A DNA stretch of 43,247 bases from Parcubacteria bacterium OLB19. Its GTDB lineage: Bacteria; Patescibacteriota; Minisyncoccia; Phycocordibacterales; UBA918. This document shows positions 18,648 to 26,333 of this stretch, one piece after another (the stretch's first letter is position 1; every line of letters begins with the position of its first letter). Location of the stretch: the NCBI GenBank assembly GCA_001567365.1, contig JZEL01000014.1, forward strand, positions 1-43,247, given 5' to 3'. Under the pieces are notes generated by a model that worked only from the letters and a program-made list of their open reading frames with translations, was not told the DNA's origin and searched no databases. Both the position numbers and the translations under genes were made by a program.

Positions 18648-19418
18648 ATGATCACCAAAAAAACACCAGAAGAAATTGAGATTCTGAAAGAAGCTGGAGC
18701 TATTCTGGCTAAGTGTCTTAAAGAATTAGCAAAAGAAGCGGTGGCTGGTAATACTACTCTCGATATTGATGATCGAGCCATGGAATTGGTAGAGGAGTAT
18801 GATGTTGAGCCAGTCTTACTTGGTTACCATCCGAGTTTTGCTGATTATCCTTACCCAGCCGCGGTTTGTGTGTCGGTAAATAATTGTGTTCAGCACGGTA
18901 TTCCTAGTGAAAAGGTAATCTTAAAGGAGGGAGATGTGGTTAATATCGACATGTCTATAGGTTATAAAGGTATGATCGTGGATTCTGGGATTACGGTTGG
19001 CGTAGGGGAGATATCAGCTGATGCTAAAAAATTATTAAACGTTACACAAGAAGCTTTGGCTCACGGTATTAAAATGGCTAAGGCCGGCAATAGGATTGGC
19101 GACATAAGTCACGCTATTCAGGAATTTGTGGAAGCACGAGGTTTGTCGGTGGTGGAGGTGCTTTGTGGTCATGGGGTAGGTTATAAAGTACATGAAGAGC
19201 CAACCATTCCAAACTTTGGTAAAGCTGGTACTGGTCCCAAGATTGAAGTGGGTCATGTTTACGCCATCGAGCCAATTGTAAATTTTGGTAAGAAAGATGT
19301 GTATTTTGATGATGATGGTGATGGCTATAGTGTTTATACTACCGACGGCTCAATTTCAGCTCATTTTGAGCATACGGTAGCTATTACTGAAAACGGCCCA
19401 GTGATTTTGACGAGGTAA
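18648..19418 (+). CDS. map: Methionine aminopeptidase, type I
   Basis: Removes the initiator Met from new proteins. 256 residues. All five metal ligands are present: D in VNIDMS, D in IVDSG, H in CGHGVGYKVHEEP, E in AIEPIVN and E in HFEHTVAI. The substrate His is in CVQHGIPS. Full length without the eukaryotic zinc-finger extension. Confidence 0.96.
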   Translation: MITKKTPEEIEILKEAGAILAKCLKELAKEAVAGNTTLDIDDRAMELVEEYDVEPVLLGYHPSFADYPYPAAVCVSVNNCVQHGIPSEKVILKEGDVVNIDMSIGYKGMIVDSGITVGVGEISADAKKLLNVTQEALAHGIKMAKAGNRIGDISHAIQEFVEARGLSVVEVLCGHGVGYKVHEEPTIPNFGKAGTGPKIEVGHVYAIEPIVNFGKKDVYFDDDGDGYSVYTTDGSISAHFEHTVAITENGPVILTR

Positions 19419-19460
19419 TTAATTTTCCTTTATCAATTTTAAGCGTATTGAATAATCACT

Positions 19461-19820
19461 ATGAGTGAAGATATTAAACCTATTGTTTCAAAAGAAGATA
19501 CCTTTGATAAGTTAGAAATAAGAGTGGGACGAATAATTTCTGTAACACCTGCACCAGATGCTCCAAAACCAGCTTATGTTATTAAAGCAGATTTTGGTAA
19601 GTTTGGTATAAAAACTTCGGTAGGGCGTTTCACTCAACATTCAGAAGAAGATCTTAAGGGTAAGTTTGTTCTTGGGGTTTTAAATTTTGATTCAAAACAG
19701 ATCGGTTCTGTAATTTCAGAATTTCTTTGTTTAGGTGTCCAGTATCCTAAAGCTGATAGTGGCGAAGCTACAATTATCACACCATTAGTTGAGGTTAAAA
19801 TTGGTGGAAAATTATTTTAA
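19461..19820 (+). CDS. csaA: CsaA-like tRNA-binding-domain protein
   Basis: 119 residues forming a single EMAPII/OB tRNA-binding domain: FDKLEIRVGRIISVTPAPDA, KPAYVIKADFGKFGIKTS, LNFDSKQIGSVISEFLCLGV. CsaA proteins are dimers with chaperone-like and tRNA-binding activity. It ends near an AT-only palindrome (TTAAAAAAGCTTTTTTAA, around 19850-19867) facing the convergent methyltransferase. Confidence 0.88.
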   Translation: MSEDIKPIVSKEDTFDKLEIRVGRIISVTPAPDAPKPAYVIKADFGKFGIKTSVGRFTQHSEEDLKGKFVLGVLNFDSKQIGSVISEFLCLGVQYPKADSGEATIITPLVEVKIGGKLF

Positions 19821-19863
19821 GTAACAACAATTGTTTATTGTTTAGTTTATTAAAAAAGCTTTT

Positions 19864-20565
19864 TTAAAATAATTGGTCTCTTAATTCTGATATTGAAACT
19901 TCACCTTTTTGCAAAGTTTGATCAGATTTTAATTTAGATTTTACCGCTACTCTATAACCGTATTTGGGCCCTTGAATTATAGGATTATTAGTTTCACCTG
20001 CTAAATGAAAGTAAGGCATAATAATTTTGCCTTTAGGTGATAAATACTTTCTTGCCTCAATTAAGAATCTTTTAAGTAGAAGTCCCTCATCTAACATTGC
20101 TGATGAGATTGGATTTGATTCTAATGGTTTACTAGGGAAAAATGGATGGTTGAAAATAATAACATCCGCTTTAATGCCTATATTTTGAAATAAATCGCTT
20201 TTTAACACTACCGTTTTATTTTGAAGATTAAATTTATAGATGTTTTCTTTGGTGTTTGCTAGTGCATACTCTGATGTGTCAGATAAAATTATTTTCTTTG
20301 CTCCCGATAATCCAGCAACAATACCTTGTATACCGCTCCCGCAACCAATATCAATAACTATTTTATTTGCAAGACCATTATTAATAAATATAAATTTAGC
20401 CAGATTTAAGGCTACCATTTTTTCTGGTCGGAGAACATTTTTGTAAACAACAAAATTATTTAGAGTCAGATTATCACTCAGATTAATATTAACTTCATAT
20501 CTGTCGTGTTTATGCTCAGCTAATTGTTTCTCAAGCTGTATTTGTTGGACTTTGTTTAGTGCCAT
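19864..20565 (-). CDS. Class I SAM-dependent methyltransferase
   Basis: 233 residues. SAM-binding motif I VIDIGCGSGIQGIV (about 68-81), motif II with acidic Asp in ILSDTSEYAL, and NHPFF in the place of the NPPY motif of N-methyltransferases (PrmC/RsmC-like). An N-terminal part of about 60 residues may hold the target. The substrate cannot be told; ribosomal protein or rRNA guanine N-methylation are candidates. Start MALNKVQQ at 20565; no SD seen. Confidence 0.8.
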   Translation of the reverse strand: MALNKVQQIQLEKQLAEHKHDRYEVNINLSDNLTLNNFVVYKNVLRPEKMVALNLAKFIFINNGLANKIVIDIGCGSGIQGIVAGLSGAKKIILSDTSEYALANTKENIYKFNLQNKTVVLKSDLFQNIGIKADVIIFNHPFFPSKPLESNPISSAMLDEGLLLKRFLIEARKYLSPKGKIIMPYFHLAGETNNPIIQGPKYGYRVAVKSKLKSDQTLQKGEVSISELRDQLF

Positions 20566-20573
20566 ATTTTTAA

Positions 20574-20607
20574 AAAAGACCGAAAGCTTATCAGATTCCG
20601 GTCTTTT
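20574..20607 (-). terminator. Terminator after the 228-residue unknown gene
   Basis: AAAAGACCG (20574-20582) pairs with CGGTCTTTT (20599-20607), loop 16 nt; the minus strand continues in T. It ends the gene at 20620 before the methyltransferase start. Confidence 0.75.
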
Positions 20608-20619
20608 ATTTTTGTAATT

Positions 20620-21306
20620 TTAAATATAAGTGATAGAGTCGACCACTTCCGGTAATTCATTTTCAGACATATTAAAGAGCTCATGTTTTAAAGCAACTTC
20701 CTCTTTGATAGTACATCTTTTTACACCGCCGATATTATTTAGATATTTTACGATTTCACTAAATAAAGGTTTAATTAACCGACGTCTACCTTGGCAAGTT
20801 AGAATTATTGCCCTGTGATCTGATTTTTGTAACAGTGCCCCATAAAGTCCAGCTTCTAGTAGGGCAGTTATTACTTTATGTTCAGAATTATCAAAATCCA
20901 TTACCAAATGAAATTCTGTCTCACGAAATCCCTCACCCTTTTCTGGATCAATTTTTCTTCTTTTGATGGTAAAGGGCGGTGGAAAAAACCTACTCATCTC
21001 CTTAAAGGGGATAGGTTGGTCTGTCGGAATATATTCTCCCTCTAGATAACCCACTACACCATTTTCTTGTCTAATTAGTTTTATTACTCTTTCCCATACT
21101 TCTTCAAATTCAAGTTTTGATTCAAGTTTAATTGTGCTGTGTGAGGTTGGCTCAAAGTGAGGATAACCCTCTGGATGGCCAGAAAAATTATGTGAAAAGA
21201 AACCTAATTCCTCATGTATTTTCTGATGTAATTCGGCAGAAGTGGTCTGCGTATCGAGATGTACGTGATAAATTCCCGTTTTTGTAGATTCTGTTTCAGT
21301 GTTCAT
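20620..21306 (-). CDS. Unknown 228-residue protein, TrmB-controlled candidate
   Basis: No family recognised. Soluble, rich in Glu/His/Phe, with HVHLDTQTTSAELHQKIHEELGF near the start, FFPPPFTIKRRKID in the middle and GVKRCTIKEEVALKHELF near the end. The ATG at 21306 has AAAGGAG 5 nt upstream and is preferred to the open frame reaching 21351. A TATACT (21342-21337) box lies upstream, and one of the two palindromic operators covers its -35 position. Divergent from the TrmB-type regulator, its likely controller. Confidence 0.7.
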   Translation of the reverse strand: MNTETESTKTGIYHVHLDTQTTSAELHQKIHEELGFFSHNFSGHPEGYPHFEPTSHSTIKLESKLEFEEVWERVIKLIRQENGVVGYLEGEYIPTDQPIPFKEMSRFFPPPFTIKRRKIDPEKGEGFRETEFHLVMDFDNSEHKVITALLEAGLYGALLQKSDHRAIILTCQGRRRLIKPLFSEIVKYLNNIGGVKRCTIKEEVALKHELFNMSENELPEVVDSITYI

Positions 21307-21359
21307 TTTTTCTCCTTTATTGTGTACAGTTTCCAGAGTATAGTTAATCATTTTTTAAA

Positions 21360-21372
21360 AAAATGTCATTTT
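21360..21372. promoter_or_regulatory. Palindromic operator 1
   Basis: AAAATGTCATTTT, a 13-bp near-perfect palindrome. Its reverse complement is the operator at 21438. It overlaps the -35 position of the minus-strand promoter; half-sites (TGTCA, GTCAA) lie between the two. Confidence 0.65.
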
Positions 21373-21437
21373 TGTCATAATTTAGTAAAATAATTTACTT
21401 TTTATCCTTATTTATGTTACCATTTATGGTGTCAATT

Positions 21438-21450
21438 AAAATGACATTTT
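21438..21450. promoter_or_regulatory. Palindromic operator 2 at the regulator start
   Basis: AAAATGACATTTT immediately before the ATG at 21451, overlapping the probable -10 (TAAAAT). Position suggests autorepression of the regulator gene. Confidence 0.65.
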
Positions 21451-22200
21451 ATGAAGACAAATGAAGAATCGTTACAAAAAAGTCTTATTGAATTTGGATT
21501 ATCTGAAAAAGAAGCCAGAGTCTATTTAGTGGCTCTGGGTCTGGGTGCAACCACTATTCTCAAATTAACTAGACTTTCTGGTTTAAAAAGACCAACTGTT
21601 TATACGATTGTCGAATCCTTAACAAAAAAGGGGCTTTTTGGCATTGAAATTTTTGGTTTAAAAAAGACTTATCGTGCAGAAAACCCTAATCGTTTAGAGG
21701 CTATATTCGATCAAAAGAAACAAGAATTAGCTAGAAATCTACCAATCTTGCAAGATCTTTATTTAAAAGATAAAAGTGATTCTTTTATTCGTTACTATGA
21801 AGGGTTAGAAGCTGTAAAATTGGTGTATGAAGAAATATTGGAGACAGTGAATTCGGGAGATGATTATATGGTTATCGGTAATCAGGAAGAATGGCTATCT
21901 TTAGATAAAAAGTTCTTTATAAAATTTATTGAAAAAAGAGCTAGGCTTAATTTAAATATCAGGTTATTGTTTCAAGATTCGAATATAGCCCGTGAACATC
22001 AGAAATTTGAGAAGAATTATAATGAAAAAATAAAAGTTTTACCACCAGAAACAACCTTAACAACAAACCTAGTTATAACCAGTGATAGAGTGATTATTCA
22101 CCAACTAACTAACCCTGTTTCTGCAATCGTGATTCAGAATAAAAATGTAGCTAGAATGAATAAGGAGATGTTTGAAATTATGTGGAAAGCCACTGTTTAA
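21451..22200 (+). CDS. TrmB-family transcriptional regulator
   Basis: 249 residues. The N-terminal winged helix (about 8-75: LIEFGLSEKEARVYLVALGLG, LSGLKRPTVYTIVESLTKKGL) is typical of TrmB-like proteins, followed by a coiled stretch (FDQKKQELARNLPILQDLY) and a C-terminal effector domain resembling a phospholipase-D-like fold (about 105-249). TrmB proteins are mainly archaeal sugar-responsive repressors, but occur in CPR bacteria. The effector is unknown. The ATG touches operator 2. Confidence 0.85.
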   Translation: MKTNEESLQKSLIEFGLSEKEARVYLVALGLGATTILKLTRLSGLKRPTVYTIVESLTKKGLFGIEIFGLKKTYRAENPNRLEAIFDQKKQELARNLPILQDLYLKDKSDSFIRYYEGLEAVKLVYEEILETVNSGDDYMVIGNQEEWLSLDKKFFIKFIEKRARLNLNIRLLFQDSNIAREHQKFEKNYNEKIKVLPPETTLTTNLVITSDRVIIHQLTNPVSAIVIQNKNVARMNKEMFEIMWKATV

Positions 22201-22330
22201 AATCGAATTTTTTTAGATACTTATTTCTTACTATCTACGTACATTTTTAATCTGTCAAATAGAAGGTTTTGTGTGTGACGAGTCAGCTATTTTGGAGAGT
22301 TTAATCAATATATTCAATTTCCTAAAATAA

Positions 22331-22576
22331 TTACCTCGGATGTATAATTATAGAAATGATTATGTAATCTGGGTCGATAATATAAAAATAAAATCTATAA
22401 CCTTTATCGATTCTGCCTTGCCAAAGGTCTTCAAAACCTTGGTATTTTTTTATATTTAGGGAAGGATGCTGATGGTTTTCTAGTAAATAGGCAAATTGTT
22501 TATCTGCCTTCCTTTGAATAGACTTTGGTAGAATAAGATATTGCCTAATAGCTTTTTCGCTAAGCCTTATTTTCAT
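22331..22576 (-). CDS. RelE/ParE-type toxin
   Basis: 81 residues with the RelE-like fold pattern: MKIRLSEKAIRQYLILPKSIQRKADKQF (helical start) then YQGFEDLWQGRIDKGYRFYFYI and a final beta strand. The paired LWQGRI..YRFYF motif is typical. Toxins of this group cut mRNA on the ribosome or act on gyrase; the type is not decided. It overlaps the antitoxin by four bases (ATGA). Confidence 0.85.
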   Translation of the reverse strand: MKIRLSEKAIRQYLILPKSIQRKADKQFAYLLENHQHPSLNIKKYQGFEDLWQGRIDKGYRFYFYIIDPDYIIISIIIHPR

Positions 22577-22827
22577 AATGGTTTTAGTTTCTTATGAAAT
22601 TCATCAATTGAACCAAATTCAATAAATTTACCTTTTTTTATATCATTCAAACTTTCTTTTATATCCTTAGCTAATTCAGTGTCTTGTGAAGAAAATTGTG
22701 GTTCTAAAATAATTCTATTTCCCGATAATTCGATATGTAACACTTGTCCTTCTTCAATCGCTAGGAGGTCGCGTAATTTTTTGGGTAAGGTGATGAGTCC
22801 ACGTTGTTGAAGCTTAATCGTATTCAC
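22573..22827 (-). CDS. AbrB/MazE-type antitoxin
   Basis: 84 residues. N-terminal SpoVT-AbrB DNA-binding domain (about 1-45: QQRGLITLPKKLRDLLAIEEGQVLHIEL) and a C-terminal acidic/basic tail that would wrap the toxin. It starts with GTG. An AbrB-type antitoxin joined with a RelE-type toxin is a mixed pairing. The pair probably self-represses through the N-terminal domain. Confidence 0.85.
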   Translation of the reverse strand: MNTIKLQQRGLITLPKKLRDLLAIEEGQVLHIELSGNRIILEPQFSSQDTELAKDIKESLNDIKKGKFIEFGSIDEFHKKLKPL

Positions 22828-22932
22828 ATTTTCAGTATTTTGTAAACGAATACATTTTAGATTGTTACCATCCTAATACCTTGAAAATTAAGCCTATAAA
22901 GGCTATACTGCGGGGATATTTAAGTATTTAGT

Positions 22933-23538
22933 ATGAAAAAATTACCACATCAAGAGCGAACTTTTATTATTTTAAAGCCTGATACTGTCCAGCGTGGTCT
23001 GGTGGGTGAGGTGATAAAGCGAATTGAACGGACTGGTCTTAAGTGTACCGCTATGAAAATGTTTGTGCCGGATGAAGAACGTTTGGTAAAGCACTATAAC
23101 AAGACTGATGAGTGGTTCCTAAAGAAAGGCACAAATGTAGTAAATGATTTAATGTCTCAAGGTTTACCGATAACCAAAGAACCAATTGAGTATGGTCGCG
23201 ATATTATTCGTACCATTGTGAAATATATGACAGCCGGACCGGTTGTGGCTATGGTTTGGGAAGGAAATCAGTCGGTACAAGTGGTAATGAAGGTGGTGGG
23301 AACTACCGAACCATCTACTTCTGATGTTGGTACTATTCGTGGTGATTATACTATTGATTCTTATGGACATGCTTCATACGAGAATCGTGCAGTACGAAAT
23401 TTAGTGCATTGCTCTGATGCTCCAGCTGAAGCTGAGCGTGAAATCGCTATTTGGTTTAAGGAAGATGAAATAATGAAGTACACAACTGCTCAAGAAAGAA
23501 TTCTCTACGATGTAAACTTAGACGGAGAAGGGGAATAG
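22933..23538 (+). CDS. ndk: Nucleoside diphosphate kinase with insertions
   Basis: Transfers gamma phosphate from ATP to NDPs. 201 residues against the usual 135-150. Core motifs: RTFIILKPDTVQRGLVGE, MTAGPVVAMVWEG, GTIRGDYTID, and the active-site His in NLVHCSDAPAEAEREI. Extra sequence lies around residues 57-95 (between KHYN and TIVKYMTAGP), with a smaller one before the catalytic His. TATACT about 25 nt upstream is a likely -10. Confidence 0.94.
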   Translation: MKKLPHQERTFIILKPDTVQRGLVGEVIKRIERTGLKCTAMKMFVPDEERLVKHYNKTDEWFLKKGTNVVNDLMSQGLPITKEPIEYGRDIIRTIVKYMTAGPVVAMVWEGNQSVQVVMKVVGTTEPSTSDVGTIRGDYTIDSYGHASYENRAVRNLVHCSDAPAEAEREIAIWFKEDEIMKYTTAQERILYDVNLDGEGE

Positions 23539-23550
23539 TTTTAAAAATAC

Positions 23551-23583
23551 CAAAGAGGCGCGGGCGAAGCCCGCGCCTCTTTG
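23551..23583 (+). terminator. Terminator after ndk
   Basis: Perfect 15-bp stem CAAAGAGGCGCGGGC/GCCCGCGCCTCTTTG, loop GAA. Confidence 0.93.
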
Positions 23584-23591
23584 ATTATCAA

Positions 23592-23620
23592 TTGCCAAAA
23601 TAAAAACTTGGTAGTACCAT
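23592..23620 (+). promoter_or_regulatory. Promoter of the 179-nt RNA
   Basis: TTGCCA (23592-23597), 17-nt spacer, TACCAT (23615-23620). The predicted start 6-7 nt later is the G that begins the closing stem of the RNA. Confidence 0.6.
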
Positions 23621-23626
23621 ATTAAA

Positions 23627-23805
23627 GGAACCACAAATAACGTATGTTCCGATTAAACATTTATGCAGGGTTGCCAGCAGTCGCAAGAGGCCATGAGAAC
23701 TCGCAAGAGATTTCAGACACCGCTTGGAAATGGTACCCACCTGGGATTCCTAGGAGCATACGTGGTGGTTCCCTTGAAAGTACGCCTCTTTATGAGGTGT
23801 TTTTT
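23627..23805 (+). ncRNA. Structured RNA, possibly 6S-like
   Basis: No ORF. The ends pair: GGAACCAC (23627-23634) and ACGTATGTTCC (23640-23650) with GGAGCATACGTGGTGGTTCC (23753-23772). Inside are an asymmetric open region, an inner stem (CAGGGT..CCA with TGG..ACCC..CTG), and an apical hairpin TGAGAACTC-GCAA-GAGATTTCA with a GNRA loop. The 9-mer TCGCAAGAG occurs twice. A promoter precedes and an intrinsic terminator follows. Length of about 179 nt and a rod with an internal bubble resemble 6S RNA, the RNA polymerase inhibitor; sequence alone does not prove it. It does not show SRP, RNase P or tmRNA signatures. Confidence 0.6.
23782..23805 (+). terminator. Terminator of the 179-nt RNA
   Basis: ACGCCTC pairs with GAGGTGT (23794-23800, one G-T), loop TTTAT, then a run of T to 23805. 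Confidence 0.75.
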
Positions 23806-23831
23806 CATGCTTTTTAGGGTAATATAGACGT

Positions 23832-24213
23832 ATGAAGACTCATTTTGGACTAATTTTGTTTAGTTTATGGTTTGTTTTGGCTGTATTCCATGGTTTTTTC
23901 ACTATTTCATGGTTGTATTGGTATTACACTTGGCTTGATATACCAATGCATTTGTTTGGGGCTTTTTTGGTAATGGCCACTTTGGTTCTATCTCAGTCAG
24001 AAAGCGTGGTTGTCTGAATTATTTAAAAAACCCATTCTAAATCCAATTTTTATACTAATAGTTATAATGGTGCTTTGGGAAATTTATCAAATATTATCCG
24101 GTAAACCAATTTCCAGTAATTATGTAACTGATACTAGAATGGATCTGGTGGTCGGTTTTATTGGTGGAATATTAGGTTATTTTTTGTTTTCTTCACGTAC
24201 AATAGGAAAATAG
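23832..24213 (+). pseudogene. Small integral membrane protein, frameshifted as read
   Basis: Two overlapping frames look like one gene of about 125 residues. Frame A (23832-24017) gives two membrane helices with WYYTWLDIPMHLFGAFLV, then stops. Frame B continues as PLWFYLSQKAWLSELFKKP, then helices with LWEIYQILSGK, DTRMDLVVGFIGGILGY. The DIPMH...LWE.....D...D pattern is that of small VanZ/DUF2238-like membrane proteins. The frames switch between about 23970 and 24010. Either an indel error, a recent mutation, or two proteins with a TTG start at 24010. A -10-like TAATAT lies just before the ATG. Confidence 0.6.
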
Positions 24214-24216
24214 AAT

Positions 24217-25578
24217 ATGAAATCAACTCTAGGTTTTTATGGTGGTGTTGGATCGGTAACGGGAGCAAATTTTATGCTCGACACCGGTGATCTGGCAATT
24301 TTGGTGGATTGCGGTTTGGTGCAAGGTGACAAATTTGCTATGGAGAAAAATGCAGAAGTTTTTGTTTACGATCCAAAAGCTGTAGATATTCTTTTGGTTA
24401 CTCATGCTCATGCAGATCATATTGGGAGAATTCCCAAACTCGTCCGTGATGGTTTTTCTGGAAAAATTTATAGTACCCATCCCACCAAAGAACTGGCTGG
24501 AGTAATGATGCGCGATGCGTTGAAGGTAATGCAATATGAAGCCAATAAGTTCGGACAAGAAGTTTTATATGAGGAAAAAGATATCGATACATGCCTTAAT
24601 CTTTGGCAAACTGTAGGTTACGAGGAAAAATTTACTTTAGGAACCGATATTAAGGCGTGGTATACAGATGCTGGTCATATATTAGGTTCAGGTATGATTC
24701 ATTTGGTGCGTGGAGATAAAAAAATTGTCTTTACGGGTGATGTGGGTAATGTACCACAACCTCTTTTGCGTGCCCCTATCATTCCCAAAGATTACGATTA
24801 TTTAGTGATGGAAAGTGTTTATGGTGATCGCTTGCATGAGGAAGTGGCAGAGAGAACAGCTCTACTTCGGCATTATATTGAAGAAGCTAGGTCTAAGAAC
24901 GGTACTTTGATAATACCAGCTTTTTCGTTAGAGCGTACACAAGCGATGTTGTTTGAAATCAACAATATGGTAGAAGCGGGAGATATTGAACCTCTACCAG
25001 TGTTTTTAGATTCACCACTAGCTATTACTGTAACGGGAATTTATCGCAAATATACATCATATTTGCGACCGGAAATTCAAAATCAAATCAAGAATGGTGA
25101 TGATATTTTTGATTTTTCTGGTTTAAAAATGACTGATTCAATTAAGGAATCTGAAGCAATTAATAGGCATAAAGGAGCGAAGATAATTATTGCTGGTTCG
25201 GGTATGAGTCATGGTGGTCGGATTCTTCGTCATGAGAAGGAGTATTTAGATGACGCTAACACTATTTTACTTTTGGTGGGTTATCAGTCAGTTGGTAGTG
25301 TTGGACGCTTACTTCAGGATGGCTCTAAAAACTTAGTAATTGATGGAGAAAAGGTTAAGGTGAAAGCTAAAATCGCACAAATTCGCGGTTACTCCGGACA
25401 TGCCGATCGAGATCAGCTTTTAGAATTAGTGGCACATGGTGGTGAAAAAGCCAAGAAGGTATTCGTAGCTATGGGGGAGGAGCGTTCGGCTTTATTTTTA
25501 ACACAAAGAATTCATGATTATTTGGGTATTGATGTAATTGCTCCTGATCTTAACTACGAAGAGGTGATAGAGTTTTAA
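24217..25578 (+). CDS. Beta-CASP metallo-beta-lactamase-fold RNA nuclease
   Basis: 453 residues. Metallo-beta-lactamase domain with THAHADHIGRIP (about 67-78), DAGHILGSGMI and FTGDVGN, followed by the beta-CASP domain (TLIIPAFSLERTQAML, GSGMSHGGRILRHEKEYL) and the C-terminal RGYSGHADRDQL, which carries the last metal-binding His. These are the CPSF-like/archaeal-type exonuclease-endonuclease group, called mRNA 3'-end processing factor-like, probably acting in RNA decay. Begins 3 nt after the frameshifted membrane gene. Confidence 0.92.
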   Translation: MKSTLGFYGGVGSVTGANFMLDTGDLAILVDCGLVQGDKFAMEKNAEVFVYDPKAVDILLVTHAHADHIGRIPKLVRDGFSGKIYSTHPTKELAGVMMRDALKVMQYEANKFGQEVLYEEKDIDTCLNLWQTVGYEEKFTLGTDIKAWYTDAGHILGSGMIHLVRGDKKIVFTGDVGNVPQPLLRAPIIPKDYDYLVMESVYGDRLHEEVAERTALLRHYIEEARSKNGTLIIPAFSLERTQAMLFEINNMVEAGDIEPLPVFLDSPLAITVTGIYRKYTSYLRPEIQNQIKNGDDIFDFSGLKMTDSIKESEAINRHKGAKIIIAGSGMSHGGRILRHEKEYLDDANTILLLVGYQSVGSVGRLLQDGSKNLVIDGEKVKVKAKIAQIRGYSGHADRDQLLELVAHGGEKAKKVFVAMGEERSALFLTQRIHDYLGIDVIAPDLNYEEVIEF

Positions 25579-25580
25579 GG

Positions 25581-25619
25581 TTTATAAAACCACCCGCTGT
25601 AGGCGGGTGGTTTTATAAA
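25581..25619. terminator. Bidirectional 17-bp terminator
   Basis: TTTATAAAACCACCCGC and its exact complement around TGTAG. It serves the nuclease gene on the plus strand and rplT on the minus strand. Confidence 0.92.
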
Positions 25620-25632
25620 TGATGTGTGATGA

Positions 25633-25977
25633 TTATTTCACGCTTTCAACTAAGCGAGAGAAAGCTTCTGGTCGATCCTTAGCCATAGTAGCTAGAACCT
25701 TTCGATCAATCTCAATATTCTTAGTCTTAAGTTGATTAATGAAACGACTGTACTTTAAACCAAGTGCCATCAAAGCAGCGTTGATGCGTACTGTCCAAAG
25801 ACGACGGAAGTCATTCTTTTTGTCCTTGCGGTGAGCAAAGGCATGTAGTTGTGCGTGATAAATAGCTTCACGAGCCACACGCTTTTTCTTTGAACGTTGT
25901 AGACGGTATCCTTTTACTTCATCAAGAATATTTCTTCGTCTTTTTTGGGCCATTAGACCACCTTTTACTCTTGCCAT
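25633..25977 (-). CDS. rplT: Ribosomal protein bL20
   Basis: 23S rRNA assembly protein, 114 residues. MARVKGGLMAQKRRRNIL, GYRLQRSKKKRVAREAIYHA, and DFRRLWTVRINAAL are typical. Last of infC-rpmI-rplT. In many bacteria bL20 represses this operon. Confidence 0.96.
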   Translation of the reverse strand: MARVKGGLMAQKRRRNILDEVKGYRLQRSKKKRVAREAIYHAQLHAFAHRKDKKNDFRRLWTVRINAALMALGLKYSRFINQLKTKNIEIDRKVLATMAKDRPEAFSRLVESVK

Positions 25978-26005
25978 ACTTTTTTAAATTATTGATAAAT
26001 TAGGA

Positions 26006-26197
26006 CTACGCACCAGTGTTTGGTAGGAAGCGACGGGTAATGCGCTTGCCAAGTGTAAGTAGCTGAGTACGCTTGCGTCGTAGGCGTTGTTGGCCTGTTT
26101 GACGGGCGTTGAAGTGGTTTTGTCCAGGCTTCCTAGCTACCAACTTACCGTTCTTTGTTACCTTTATGCGCTTTGTGTATGATTTATTTGTCTTCAT
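26006..26197 (-). CDS. rpmI: Ribosomal protein bL35
   Basis: 63 residues from the ATG at 26197 (MKTNKSYTKRIKVTKNGKLV). The longer open frame to 26257 runs through the promoter and is rejected. HFNARQTGQQRLRRKR and the end RRFLPNTGA fit the family. Confidence 0.93.
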   Translation of the reverse strand: MKTNKSYTKRIKVTKNGKLVARKPGQNHFNARQTGQQRLRRKRTQLLTLGKRITRRFLPNTGA

Positions 26198-26228
26198 AAT
26201 TAATTGCTTTCTAGAGCGAAGTGTCGCA

Positions 26229-26257
26229 ACTATAGCGTATCCCAACCACTCTGTCAA
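26229..26257 (-). promoter_or_regulatory. Strong promoter of rpmI-rplT
   Basis: On the minus strand TTGACA (26257-26252), 17-nt spacer, TATAGT (26234-26229), with about 30 nt to the rpmI ATG. It lets rpmI-rplT be made apart from infC. Confidence 0.8.
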
Positions 26258-26333
26258 AGCCTTAAATGGCTTTTAAGTGAGACTAAATCATACCTGCTTC
26301 CAGCAAGTCGTCAAGGCTCTTTTTTTGGATTTA

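Noticed and set aside
23627-23805. SRP RNA, RNase P RNA or tmRNA
   Set aside because: None of their conserved cores is present; only size and shape match 6S RNA.
26198-26257. N-terminal extension of rpmI
   Set aside because: It overlaps a near-consensus promoter and has no family support.
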